Source of the DNA: Marinilabilia sp.
Lineage (GTDB): Bacteria; Bacteroidota; Bacteroidia; Bacteroidales; Marinilabiliaceae
Assembly (NCBI RefSeq): GCF_016278715.1
Contig: NZ_JADQBH010000033.1
Coordinates: forward strand, 1-64,000
Length of the DNA stretch: 64,000 bases
Direction: 5' to 3'
Positions 1 through 8,376 of the stretch are shown here, piece after piece; position 1 is the first letter of the stretch; each line of letters opens with the position of its first letter. The position numbers were made by a program, and so were the translations under genes. The notes under the pieces were generated by a model that was given only the letters and a program-made list of their open reading frames with translations, was not told where the DNA came from and did no database searches.

Positions 1-1
1 A

Positions 2-1222
2 GGAGAATTGTACGAAATGCCCATAGAACGTAAAGCACCTCAGGTGATTTACCGCCAGCCGGTTAAGGAACCGTTACAAACCGGACTTAAGGCCATTGAT
101 GCCATGACCCCCATCGGACGCGGGCAGCGTGAATTGATTATCGGAGACAGACAGACCGGTAAAACTGCTATTGCAATTGATACCATCATCAATCAAAAGC
201 CATTTTTCGAAGCAGGCAACCCGGTTTATTGTATTTATGTGGCCATCGGTCAGAAAGGTTCTACCGTTGCGCAGATTGTGAATACCCTCCAAAAGCACGG
301 TGCAATGGATTACACTATTGTGGTTTCTTCTTCTGCGGCTGATCCTGCTGCCATGCAGTTTTATGCACCATTTTCCGGAACAGCCATTGGAGAGTTTTTT
401 CGTGATACAGGAAGGCATTCGCTGATTATTTATGATGACTTGTCCAAGCAGGCAGTTTCTTATCGTGAGGTCTCCCTTCTTTTGAGGCGACCGCCCGGAC
501 GGGAGGCATTTCCCGGAGATGTTTTCTATCTCCATTCAAGATTGCTCGAACGGGCAGCCAAGATTATCGAGTCGGATAAGGTTGCTGCCCAAATGAACGA
601 TATTCCTGAGTCTATCAGGCATCTGGTGAAAGGAGGTGGTACTCTTACAGCGCTGCCTATTATAGAGACACAGGCTGGCGACGTTTCAGCCTATATTCCA
701 ACGAACGTTATCTCGATTACCGACGGTCAGATATTTCTTGAAAACAACTTATTTAATGCCGGTGTCCGTCCTGCTATTAATGTTGGAATTTCGGTTTCCC
801 GCGTAGGCGGAAACGCCCAGATTAAGCCGATGAAAAAAGTAGCCGGTACATTGAAGCTGGATCAGGCTCAATATCGTGAACTGGAAGCGTTCTCGAAATT
901 TGGTTCCGATTTGGATCCTGCTACAATGGCTGTATTGGATAAAGGTCGTAAAAATGTTGAGTTGCTTAAACAGGCTCAGTATAAACCGGTGCGCGTGGAA
1001 CAGCAGGTTGCCATTATTTATTGCGGAACCAAAGGGTTGTTGAAAGATGTTCCCATGGACAAAGTAAAGATGTTTGAAAGCGAGTTCATTGAAACGCTGG
1101 AAGCCATGCATAATGAAGTGTTGAAAGGAATATTGGAAGGAAAATTTGATGAAGAGGTGACCCAAAAGATTGAGAAAGTTGCTCTTGATGTGGCTGCTCA
1201 TTTTAGTGCTGACCAGAAATAA
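2..1222 (+). CDS. atpA: ATP synthase F1 subunit alpha (5' partial)
   Basis: Non-catalytic nucleotide-binding subunit of the F1 head of ATP synthase, acting on the cytoplasmic face of the inner membrane. The reading frame is open from the window edge, so the start lies outside; the ORF-track TTG start at 8 is artificial. About 120 N-terminal residues are missing compared with the usual ~525. Visible motifs are the Walker A loop GDRQTGKT (residues 46-53 of the visible part), RELIIG before it, [20 protein letters not shown] in the middle, and ISVSRVGG with the conserved arginine finger near visible residue 265. The gene is followed after 10 nt by atpG, the normal order. The beta and epsilon genes are not here but near 49-50.8 kb of the window. 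Confidence 0.98.
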   Translation, partial: GELYEMPIERKAPQVIYRQPVKEPLQTGLKAIDAMTPIGRGQRELIIGDRQTGKTAIAIDTIINQKPFFEAGNPVYCIYVAIGQKGSTVAQIVNTLQKHGAMDYTIVVSSSAADPAAMQFYAPFSGTAIGEFFRDTGRHSLIIYDDLSKQAVSYREVSLLLRRPPGREAFPGDVFYLHSRLLERAAKIIESDKVAAQMNDIPESIRHLVKGGGTLTALPIIETQAGDVSAYIPTNVISITDGQIFLENNLFNAGVRPAINVGISVSRVGGNAQIKPMKKVAGTLKLDQAQYRELEAFSKFGSDLDPATMAVLDKGRKNVELLKQAQYKPVRVEQQVAIIYCGTKGLLKDVPMDKVKMFESEFIETLEAMHNEVLKGILEGKFDEEVTQKIEKVALDVAAHFSADQK

Positions 1223-1232
1223 TAAAGCTTAA

Positions 1233-2108
1233 ATGGCAAACTTAAAAGACATACGCACGCGTATCGGGGCCATTAAAACAACCCGGCAGGTTACCAGTGC
1301 CATGAAAATGGTCTCTGCTGCCCGTCTTAAAAAGGCGCAGGACGATGTGGATCACATTCGGCCCTATACTTCTCATCTTCTCGGTATTATCAATGATATG
1401 GTTTCGACTCCCGAAGATGTGAAAATAAACTATACCATGCCCGGCAAAGGCGATAAAGTGGTGTTGTGGGTTATTGCATCCAACAGGGGATTGTGTGGTG
1501 CTTTTAACAGCAATGTCGTGAAAGCGGTACAGCAACTTTTGCATAACGACCTCAAAGAAGATTACCAGAATGGAAATGTGGAAATCAGGGTTTTGGGGAA
1601 ACAAGCGTGGAAAATGTTGCGCGCCAGAAATATCATTCCTCATATCCGGGAGGAAGGTCAGCTGGTAGATCCATCATTCAAAAAGGTTTCCATTCTTGCT
1701 GAAGAGTTGCTGGATGAATATGATTTTGGCATTCTGAAAAAATCGATAGTTGTTTACAATGAATTTATTAATGCGGCAATTCAGCAGGTTCAGGTTCAGC
1801 AGTTTTTGCCAATTGCAATACCTGAGGTAAAACGGGATAAACCGATATCTAAGTATATTCTGGAGCCTGACAGACAGACTATTGTGAATAACCTTATGCC
1901 CAAAACCCTGCGTTCGCTGTTCTATCAGGTGGTGCTGGATTCCATTGCTTCTGAACACGGAGCCCGCATGACTTCCATGCACAAGGCAACCGACAATGCG
2001 ACAGATTTGATTAAAGATCTGCAGCTTTCTTACAATAAGGCACGCCAATCATCAATTACAAACGAACTTATGGAAATTACTTCCGGGGCTGAGGCACTTA
2101 AAAAGTAA
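1233..2108 (+). CDS. atpG: ATP synthase F1 subunit gamma
   Basis: Central rotor shaft of F1, 291 aa, the usual length. The N-terminal helix reads MANLKDIRTRIGAIKTTRQV followed by TSAMKMVSAARLKKA, and the C-terminal helix carries the typical TDNATDLIKDLQLSYNKARQ and ITNELMEITSGAEAL segments that form the coiled-coil shaft. It begins 10 nt after atpA and is surely co-transcribed with it. The operon ends here: the next gene is convergent, and neither atpD nor atpC follows. No clear terminator hairpin was found in the 25-nt gap. Confidence 0.98.
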   Translation: MANLKDIRTRIGAIKTTRQVTSAMKMVSAARLKKAQDDVDHIRPYTSHLLGIINDMVSTPEDVKINYTMPGKGDKVVLWVIASNRGLCGAFNSNVVKAVQQLLHNDLKEDYQNGNVEIRVLGKQAWKMLRARNIIPHIREEGQLVDPSFKKVSILAEELLDEYDFGILKKSIVVYNEFINAAIQQVQVQQFLPIAIPEVKRDKPISKYILEPDRQTIVNNLMPKTLRSLFYQVVLDSIASEHGARMTSMHKATDNATDLIKDLQLSYNKARQSSITNELMEITSGAEALKK

Positions 2109-2133
2109 TTTGGTTTTTCTGTTTTAAACAGGT

Positions 2134-2826
2134 TTATTCCCTGAGTTTTTCCAGTTTCTCTTTCAGGATTTCCATTCCTGAGGTTGCTTTGTGTTTAAGA
2201 ACTTCGATGTTTGGTGATGAGATGTAAGCCGGGGAGCCTGGATCGATAATGAAAACCGGCACTGCTGCGGGAACAAACTCAATAAGCCCGGCAGCAGGAT
2301 AGACAGAAAGGGAGGTGCCGATGACCAGAAAAATATCTGCTGTGGCGGCAATTTCAGCAGCTTCTGCTATGGCATCTACCGATTCGCCAAACCACACGAT
2401 GTGGGGACGCAACTGCGAACCTTTTTCACATAGATCTCCCTCCTTTAGCTCCCAGTGATCCATTTCGTAGATGAGGTGCGGATCGATTGTGCTTCTTGCT
2501 TTTTTCAACTCTCCGTGCAAATGCAGTACATTACTACTGCCAGCCCTTTCGTGCAAGTCATCCACATTCTGGGTAATGATGCTGACTTCGAAACTTTCTT
2601 CAAGTTCTGCCAGCGCATAATGTGCAGTATTTGGCCTGCATTCAAAAAGTTGTTTTCTACGTTGATTGTAGAAATCAAGAACCACCTGCCTGTTGGTTTC
2701 CCAAGCATGGGGGGAGGCGACTTCTGTAATGTCATATTGCTCCCATAAGCCTCCCATGTCCCGAAATGTTTGAATACCACTTTCGGCGCTGAGGCCCGAT
2801 CCTGATAGAACCACCAATTTCTTCAT
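2134..2826 (-). CDS. SIR2 family NAD-dependent protein deacylase (CobB/SIRT5-like)
   Basis: NAD-dependent lysine deacylase, 230 aa, cytoplasmic. The NAD-binding start SGSGLSAESGIQTFRD (residues 8-23), TQNVDD (85-90), the catalytic His in LHLHGEL (H104) and RPHIVWFGE (140-148) are all present. FYNQRR (52-57) supplies the Tyr and Arg (Y53, R56) of the YxxR signature that in SIRT5/CobB-type sirtuins binds succinyl or malonyl groups, so desuccinylase or demalonylase activity is inferred. The stretch between HGEL and RPH has a single Cys instead of four zinc cysteines, so the structural zinc is probably absent. It stands alone, convergent with atpG. Confidence 0.93.
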   Translation of the reverse strand: MKKLVVLSGSGLSAESGIQTFRDMGGLWEQYDITEVASPHAWETNRQVVLDFYNQRRKQLFECRPNTAHYALAELEESFEVSIITQNVDDLHERAGSSNVLHLHGELKKARSTIDPHLIYEMDHWELKEGDLCEKGSQLRPHIVWFGESVDAIAEAAEIAATADIFLVIGTSLSVYPAAGLIEFVPAAVPVFIIDPGSPAYISSPNIEVLKHKATSGMEILKEKLEKLRE

Positions 2827-2912
2827 TCTTCTTTTTGAGGATAAAGATAAGGCACAGCCAAAATGGATAAAAATTTTTTAACTTTGAAAGTCGTTAATGA
2901 ACCAGGTGAAGC

Positions 2913-4892
2913 ATGATAGATAAGGGTACCATAGATAAGGTAATGGAGACAGCTCAGGGCCAGATAACAGAGGTGGTTTCAGAGTTTGTAAATCTCAGGA
3001 GACGTGGGATTAATTACATCGGATTGTGCCCTTTTCACAACGAAAAGACTCCTTCGTTTATCGTTTCTCCCCACAAGGGCATTTTTAAGTGTTTTGGTTG
3101 TGGAAAAGGTGGAAATGCTGTGAATTTCCTGATGGACCACGAACAGATTTCTTTCATTGAGGCCATCAAAATTCTGGGAAAGAAGTTTCACATCCATATC
3201 GAAGAAAAGGAGCTGACTCCTGAAGAAATGGCCCATCAGAACGACCGCGATAGTATGCTGGTGGTGACCAGTTTTGCAGCCGCTTATTTTATGGACAGAC
3301 TGCACAAGTCGGACGAAGGAAAGTCAGTTGGACTGGGTTATTTCAGAGAGCGAAGTTTTCGCGATGACATCATTCAGAAGTTTCAGTTGGGCTATTCGCC
3401 TGAGTCGAAGGATGCTTTTACCAAAGAGGCTTTAAGACAGGGATACAAGCTTGAATTTTTGGAAAAGACCGGGCTTACCATTGTTCGCGATGATTATAAA
3501 GTAGACCGCTTTCGGGGAAGAGTAATTTTTCCTATTCACAGTCTCGCCGGCAAAGTCATCGGTTTTGGCGGGCGTGTTTTGCGCACCGATGCTAAAACGG
3601 CTAAATATCTCAATTCACCTGAGTCAGAGATTTACCATAAAAGCAGGGTTCTTTACGGGATGTATCAGGCCCGTCAGGATATAGCCCGTCAGGATCGATG
3701 CATACTGGTGGAGGGATACACCGATGTTTTGTCGTTTCATCAGGCGGGAATCAACAATGTTGTGGCTTCCTCGGGAACCGCTCTTACCACAGACCAGATT
3801 CGTTTAATCGCCAGGTTTTCTAAAAACCTCACCATTATTTTCGATGGTGACGCCGCTGGAATCAAAGCTTCGCTGCGAGGAATTGATCTGGTGCTTGAGG
3901 AAGGTTTAAATGTTAAAGTCTTGTTGCTGCCCGATGGCGAAGATCCCGATTCCTATGCCAAAAAACTTGGCGGAGAAGCACTTCAGGAATATATTCAAAA
4001 GCACCAAACTGACTTTATTCGTTTCAAAACCGGGCTGCTTCTCGAAGAAGCCAAAGACGATCCCATTGCCCGGGCGCGCTTGGTGCAGGATATTGTGCGT
4101 ACCATTTCGGTGATTCCAGATTCCATTACCCGTACGGAATATGTGAAAGATTGCAGCAGCTTGATGAAAGTGGAGGAGCAGGTTCTTTATATGGAAATTG
4201 GGAAACTGCGCAAGAAAAGGCAGGAGGATGCCTCAAGGCGGACACATTATAGTGAAAATGCATCCCCCACCGACGGAGTAAGTGCTTCGCAACAACAAAA
4301 GACTGACCAGATGATGGCCAGAGCTGCCTCAAAATCATCCAATCCTTTTGATGCAGAAGAATGGGAGGTATTGAGATTTTTGCTGAAGTATGGGGATGCT
4401 ACTTTAGGTGAATTTGAATTTGAAGACGAGAAACGGGAAGTATCCGTAGGAGAATATATTGTTACGGAGCTGCGTCAGGATGAGTTGGAGAGTGTGAATC
4501 CGCTTTACAATAAAATGATGGAGCTTTATGAAACCAATTATAAGAACGAAAATTTTTCATCATCAGGATTCTTTGTTTCCAGTTCGGATAGTAAGATCAG
4601 CAGTCTGGCCACCGATCTGATTGCCAGGGAATATTCGCTAAGCCGTATTCACGGTAAGATGGGTGTGGTGGCTACGGAGGAGGACTTGCTCGAAGACCTG
4701 GTTCCTAAAGTTGTGACAGAGCTTAAGTGGAAAAAAGTAAAGGTGTTGCTGGAAGAAAAACGGCAGCAACTTAAAAAGGCCGAAGAAGAAAAAAATGAGG
4801 AGAAATTTATGGAATTTCTGCAGGAGCTGAATAATCTGCAACAGGCATTTATCTTTATTTCAAAATCATTGGGAGAACGAACAGTTGTTTAG
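2913..4892 (+). CDS. dnaG: DNA primase
   Basis: Makes RNA primers for replication; 659 aa, normal length. The CHC2 zinc finger is complete (C39, H42, C60, C63: CPFHNEKTPSF and FKCFGCGKGGN). The TOPRIM catalytic core follows, with the metal-binding Glu in LVEGYTDVL (E267) and the DGDAAG motif (D311, D313). The C-terminal ~200 residues, rich in charged helices, correspond to the helicase-interacting region. A TAACTTTG sequence at 2879-2886 matches the Bacteroidota -7 box, but no -33 partner was found. The ATG at 2913 matches the family N-terminus, where the zinc finger begins about 35 residues in. Confidence 0.98.
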   Translation: MIDKGTIDKVMETAQGQITEVVSEFVNLRRRGINYIGLCPFHNEKTPSFIVSPHKGIFKCFGCGKGGNAVNFLMDHEQISFIEAIKILGKKFHIHIEEKELTPEEMAHQNDRDSMLVVTSFAAAYFMDRLHKSDEGKSVGLGYFRERSFRDDIIQKFQLGYSPESKDAFTKEALRQGYKLEFLEKTGLTIVRDDYKVDRFRGRVIFPIHSLAGKVIGFGGRVLRTDAKTAKYLNSPESEIYHKSRVLYGMYQARQDIARQDRCILVEGYTDVLSFHQAGINNVVASSGTALTTDQIRLIARFSKNLTIIFDGDAAGIKASLRGIDLVLEEGLNVKVLLLPDGEDPDSYAKKLGGEALQEYIQKHQTDFIRFKTGLLLEEAKDDPIARARLVQDIVRTISVIPDSITRTEYVKDCSSLMKVEEQVLYMEIGKLRKKRQEDASRRTHYSENASPTDGVSASQQQKTDQMMARAASKSSNPFDAEEWEVLRFLLKYGDATLGEFEFEDEKREVSVGEYIVTELRQDELESVNPLYNKMMELYETNYKNENFSSSGFFVSSSDSKISSLATDLIAREYSLSRIHGKMGVVATEEDLLEDLVPKVVTELKWKKVKVLLEEKRQQLKKAEEEKNEEKFMEFLQELNNLQQAFIFISKSLGERTVV

Positions 4893-4934
4893 TTGTTTTC
4901 CGGGAATAGTATAATAATTAAAGATTCTTTATAC

Positions 4935-5417
4935 ATGAAAACATTCACCCACCACGATTTAGCATTTATTGAAGATGTAATTTCACAGTGTGATATTTGT
5001 TTTGCTGCGATGGTTGATGAAAACGGATTGCCCTATAATGTGCCTATGAATTTTGGCTTCACTGAGGGCATTTTTTATTTGCATAGTGCCCCTGAAGGGC
5101 GGTCTATACGTGCGCTGGAGAAAAATGACCACATTTGCCTGACCTTTAATGTCGGACAGGATTTGGCTTTTCAACATCCCAAAGTTGCATGTAGTTACCG
5201 GATGAAAGCCAAGAGTGTGATTGCCGAAGGAAAGGTGACTTTTTTAGATGATTTGGATGACAAGCGGCTGGCGCTTAACTATATCATGAAGCAATACAGT
5301 GATAAGGAATTTGAATATAGTGATCCCGCAGTAAAGAATGTGAAAGTCTGGCGCATCGATGTGGATAAAATTGTATGTAAGGAATTTGGAGCTCCTCATG
5401 ATGCGTATAAAAAGTAG
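4935..5417 (+). CDS. Pyridoxamine 5'-phosphate oxidase family protein (NimA-like flavoprotein)
   Basis: Small split-barrel flavin-binding protein of the PNPOx/NimA-like superfamily, 160 aa from the ATG at 4935. The ORF-track start (TTG at 4893, immediately after the dnaG stop) would add 14 unlike residues, so the internal ATG is preferred. The fold signature reads CFAAMVDENGLPYNVPMNFGF, then a GIFYLHSAPEGRSIRALEKN strand-helix unit, then ICLTFNVG. The C-terminal part (KVWRIDVDKIVCKEFG) also fits the family. The substrate is unknown; members include FMN-dependent reductases and heme-binding proteins. It lies 42 nt after dnaG and may be co-transcribed. Confidence 0.85.
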   Translation: MKTFTHHDLAFIEDVISQCDICFAAMVDENGLPYNVPMNFGFTEGIFYLHSAPEGRSIRALEKNDHICLTFNVGQDLAFQHPKVACSYRMKAKSVIAEGKVTFLDDLDDKRLALNYIMKQYSDKEFEYSDPAVKNVKVWRIDVDKIVCKEFGAPHDAYKK

Positions 5418-5453
5418 TTTCTGATGTGGCCCCAATTTTAAACCAATCGCGTT

Positions 5454-6686
5454 ATGGTATTGAATTATATTTGGATCGCCTTTTTTCTGATTGCTTTTGT
5501 GGTGGCTTTGATTAAGCTGGTATTCTTTCAGGATTTGGAGGTCTTTTCCAACCTGATGAATGCCACCTTTGATTACGCTAAAACAGGATTTGAAATTTCG
5601 TTGGGCTTGACAGGAGTATTGACGCTCTGGCTGGGACTGATGAAAATTGGTGAGAAGGGCGGAATGGTTCAAGCAATGTCGAAAGCAATTGGCCCGTTTT
5701 TCAGACGCATTTTTCCGACCCTGCCAAAGGATCATCCTGCTTACGGCTCTATGATGATGAATATTGCTGCCAATATGCTTGGATTGGACAATGCCGCTAC
5801 GCCGATGGGGCTAAAGGCTATGAAAGAGCTTCAGACAGCCAACGATAAAAAGGATACTGCCTCCAATGCCCAAATAATGTTTCTGGTGCTGAATACATCC
5901 GGATTGACCATCATTCCGGTTTCTATTATGGTTTACCGGGCCGAACTTGGGGCATCAAATCCGGCAGATATTTTTCTGCCCATTATGCTGGCGACATTCT
6001 TCAGTACTGTTGTGGGTTTGATTGCTGTGGCTGTGGCCCAGAAAATTAATCTTTTCAACCGGGTGGTGATGGGTTACCTTGGCGGGTTGAGCCTTTTTAT
6101 TGGTGCTGTCATTTACGGGCTGTCACTACTAGACCGGGAGCAAATCAGAATTGTTTCCCTGCTTACTGCCAATATCATCCTGTTTTCCATTATTGTCACA
6201 TTTATTGTGATGGCCGCTATTCGTAAAGTGAATGTTTATGAATCCTTTATCGAAGGGGCTAAAGATGGCTTTTTTATTGCCATAAAGATCATCCCTTATC
6301 TGATTGCCATTCTGGTGGGAATTGGTGTTTTCAGAGCCGCAGGAGCCATGGAAGTCCTTATTGACGGAATAGCGTGGACTATAAGTGCGGTGGGCCTGAA
6401 CACCGATTTTGTGGGAGCTTTGCCCACAGCTTTGATGAAACCCCTTAGTGGAAGCGGAGCACGCGGAATGATGGTTGATGCCATGAATCTTCATGGCGCC
6501 GACTCTTTTGTAGGAAGGATTGCCAGTACGGTTCAGGGAGCCACCGATACGACATTTTATATTATTGCGGTCTATTTCGGCTCTGTTGGAATCCGAAAAA
6601 CCCGGCATGCTGTGGCCTGTGGATTAATTGCTGACTTTGCAGGAATTGTTGCTGCTATCCTGTTGGGCTATCTTTTTTTCGGATAG
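5454..6686 (+). CDS. SpmA-SpmB fusion, nucleoside-recognition (Gate) domain membrane protein
   Basis: Integral membrane protein of 410 aa joining two Gate/nucleoside-recognition domains. The first half (about 1-200) matches SpmA: GLMKIGEKGGMV, then NMLGLDNAATPMGLKAMKEL, then LNTSGLTIIPVSIM. The second half (about 210-410) matches SpmB: ESFIEGAKDGFFIAIKIIPY, then KPLSGSGARGMMVDAM and GATDTTFYIIAVYFG. In Bacillus these are separate spore maturation proteins; nothing here suggests sporulation, so the role is unknown (transport is plausible from the Gate domain). About 9-10 hydrophobic segments are visible. It starts 36 nt after the upstream flavoprotein gene. Confidence 0.9.
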   Translation: MVLNYIWIAFFLIAFVVALIKLVFFQDLEVFSNLMNATFDYAKTGFEISLGLTGVLTLWLGLMKIGEKGGMVQAMSKAIGPFFRRIFPTLPKDHPAYGSMMMNIAANMLGLDNAATPMGLKAMKELQTANDKKDTASNAQIMFLVLNTSGLTIIPVSIMVYRAELGASNPADIFLPIMLATFFSTVVGLIAVAVAQKINLFNRVVMGYLGGLSLFIGAVIYGLSLLDREQIRIVSLLTANIILFSIIVTFIVMAAIRKVNVYESFIEGAKDGFFIAIKIIPYLIAILVGIGVFRAAGAMEVLIDGIAWTISAVGLNTDFVGALPTALMKPLSGSGARGMMVDAMNLHGADSFVGRIASTVQGATDTTFYIIAVYFGSVGIRKTRHAVACGLIADFAGIVAAILLGYLFFG

Positions 6687-7203
6687 AAGTAATGCAGAAA
6701 GGAGTGGGGATTTCAGTTACTAACATACCCAAAGAACTAAAAAAGATGCGTGAGATGTACATTTTTTATCTTTTGCAATTTTAGTAGCTAAAAGAATGTT
6801 GCTTCAAGATATCCCTGTTATTCAGAAGCATATTCTCCGTCATTCCTCCTCAGAATGATATTCAGCCAATTGTCATTCTGAGTGCCTGCCTCAAAAAAAA
6901 TTGAGGCATAATGGGTCTTTGACAGATTGGGGAGATTCCTAATAGAGAAGCAATTATTATTTATCTGATTTTTGCTTGTTACAAAAATCTTTCATTGGTA
7001 GCCTGCAAAGAATCTCTCATTAAAATAATGGAGGCAATTAAGCCAAACACTTCTGTATTTCTGAGCCTGAGAAGAATCTTTGATAAAAGTAATTCAGTCG
7101 TTAGCAGATTGTCAAAAGGAAACAAGTGTGGCGGACTCTTTGCAAACAAAAAAGTAGAGCCGATGCCGGCCCCCAGTCTTATCTTAGTCTAACCCCCAAC
7201 CAC
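6687..7203. other. Intergenic region with small inverted repeats
   Basis: 517 nt without a convincing gene. The 65-aa ORF at 6995-7192 has no recognisable features and is not accepted. The region contains two hairpins (listed separately) and otherwise AT-rich unique sequence. Confidence 0.6.
6849..6908. repeat. Two adjacent palindromic stem-loops
   Basis: CTCAGAATGA (6849-6858) is the perfect reverse complement of TCATTCTGAG (6873-6882), leaving a 14-nt loop. Immediately after it TGCCTCAA and TTGAGGCA (6887-6894, 6901-6908) flank a six-A loop. The first type of sequence resembles the palindromes commonly scattered between genes in Bacteroidota. There is no good U-tract, so they are not confident terminators. 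Confidence 0.55.
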
Positions 7204-7779
7204 TCATAATCTTGTTCCCAGAACCCCCAGGTGGTCAGTAAATTCTTCTGTAGTTTTGATATTGGAAAAATCGGCATCAACCATTAAAGAGGTTATGGTG
7301 GCTTCATCCACCCGGTGAGCCAACGGAGGGCCCGATTCACAGGCGTCTTCCCTTTTTGCCCAGTCGATGATCAGCATTTTTCCATTGGGTTTAAGGACTC
7401 TTTTTATCTCTTTGAGCAACAAATGAGGCTTCCTTAATTCATGAAAAAGGTTGATCATCCACACCACATCGGCATATTCGTCGTTAACCGGAAGTTGATT
7501 GTCAGTCATCAGATGAGGAGTAATGCGGCTGTATTCGGGGAGGTTGCTACGCATTTCGGCTACCATTACAGGCTCAATGTCGAAAGCGTCAATATGTGCC
7601 TTGGGAGCCAATTCCCCTAGTGCCGCAGTGATAAATGCTGTGCCTGCTCCGATGTCAATGATTTTTTCTGGCCGTTTGAAATTTATAAATTCCCATATTT
7701 TTTGTGGATCAAGCTTTTCTAAACGTTGTGGATTATTAAGTTTATTCCGGTGTTCGGGATTAAATTTTTTGTCTTCCAT
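7204..7779 (-). CDS. Class I SAM-dependent methyltransferase
   Basis: Rossmann-fold methyltransferase of 191 aa from the ATG at 7779; the tracked start at 7812 is a TTG adding 11 residues without family resemblance. Motif I reads IIDIGAGTAFITAAL, followed by the acidic strand end AFDIEPVM (motif II), then VVWMINLFHEL and LKPNGKMLIIDWAK (motifs of the UbiE/Methyltransf_11 group). The N-terminal HRNKLNNPQRLEKLDPQKI segment is typical of the small stand-alone group found in anaerobes. The substrate is not predictable. The gene is monocistronic, flanked by intergenic DNA on both sides. Confidence 0.85.
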   Translation of the reverse strand: MEDKKFNPEHRNKLNNPQRLEKLDPQKIWEFINFKRPEKIIDIGAGTAFITAALGELAPKAHIDAFDIEPVMVAEMRSNLPEYSRITPHLMTDNQLPVNDEYADVVWMINLFHELRKPHLLLKEIKRVLKPNGKMLIIDWAKREDACESGPPLAHRVDEATITSLMVDADFSNIKTTEEFTDHLGVLGTRL

Positions 7780-8057
7780 AGGGAGTTTCTTTGTAATGTC
7801 CAAAATAAACAATCTTATAGGGTATCATGTTTCAATCCTGCGTTAAACTTTTACAAACAGCTGATAATTAATCCACTACAAGACAGGCAGCCTAACCACA
7901 ACTCGCTCATAATGAAAACCATGCGTCATTGAGTCTCTGAGTTTAAGCTTATTTTTACGAACTATTGATGTTTTAAATACCATCAAAATAAAAACTTTAC
8001 CTTCTCCTGTAAATTTCTTATATTTATTGTATTCTCACATTTTCAAATCATTAAGTT

Positions 8058-8300
8058 ATGGAAGAACCAAAAAAAGATAAAACTAAAAAGAAAAAGAGCG
8101 GCGCCTGGACCATTGGTTGGGGATGGATGATAACCGTTCCTGCACTGGCTTTTTTATCATGGGCGACCAAAAAAGGAATTAAAGATGCGCTGGAAGAAGA
8201 ACATCCGGCCCCACTTACCATTCTTAAAGAGAGATATGTAAAGGGAGACATAGACCGGAAAGAATACGAGGAGAAACTCCGGGATCTTTTGGGTTCCTGA
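8058..8300 (+). CDS. Small membrane protein with SHOCT domain
   Basis: 80-aa protein. A very basic N-terminus (about 15 residues, mostly Lys) precedes one hydrophobic segment (WMITVPALAFLSWA). The C-terminal ILKERYVKGDIDRKEYEEKL is a clear short C-terminal (SHOCT) domain, a helix-turn-helix often found at the ends of membrane or secreted proteins. Function unknown. A strong terminator follows 22 nt after the stop, supporting that this is a real transcribed gene. Confidence 0.8.
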   Translation: MEEPKKDKTKKKKSGAWTIGWGWMITVPALAFLSWATKKGIKDALEEEHPAPLTILKERYVKGDIDRKEYEEKLRDLLGS

Positions 8301-8322
8301 GAAACACTGTTTTAAAAATTAG

Positions 8323-8354
8323 AAAAAACCGGCTTCTTGAGCCGGTTTTTTTTG
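8323..8354 (+). terminator. Rho-independent terminator
   Basis: Perfect 12-bp stem AAAAAACCGGCT / AGCCGGTTTTTT with a TCTTG loop, the right arm running into a T tract. It lies just after the SHOCT gene and, being A/T flanked on both sides, can also serve the convergent kinase gene. Confidence 0.9.
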
Positions 8355-8376
8355 TTTGGCCGGCTGTGAGGGACAC

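Noticed and set aside
5454-6686. Evidence of endospore formation
   Set aside because: SpmA/SpmB-type proteins are widespread in non-spore-formers; no other sporulation genes here.
6995-7192. 65-aa ORF in the gap after the SpmA-SpmB gene
   Set aside because: No recognisable domain, lies in repeat-containing intergenic DNA, no clear initiation signal.
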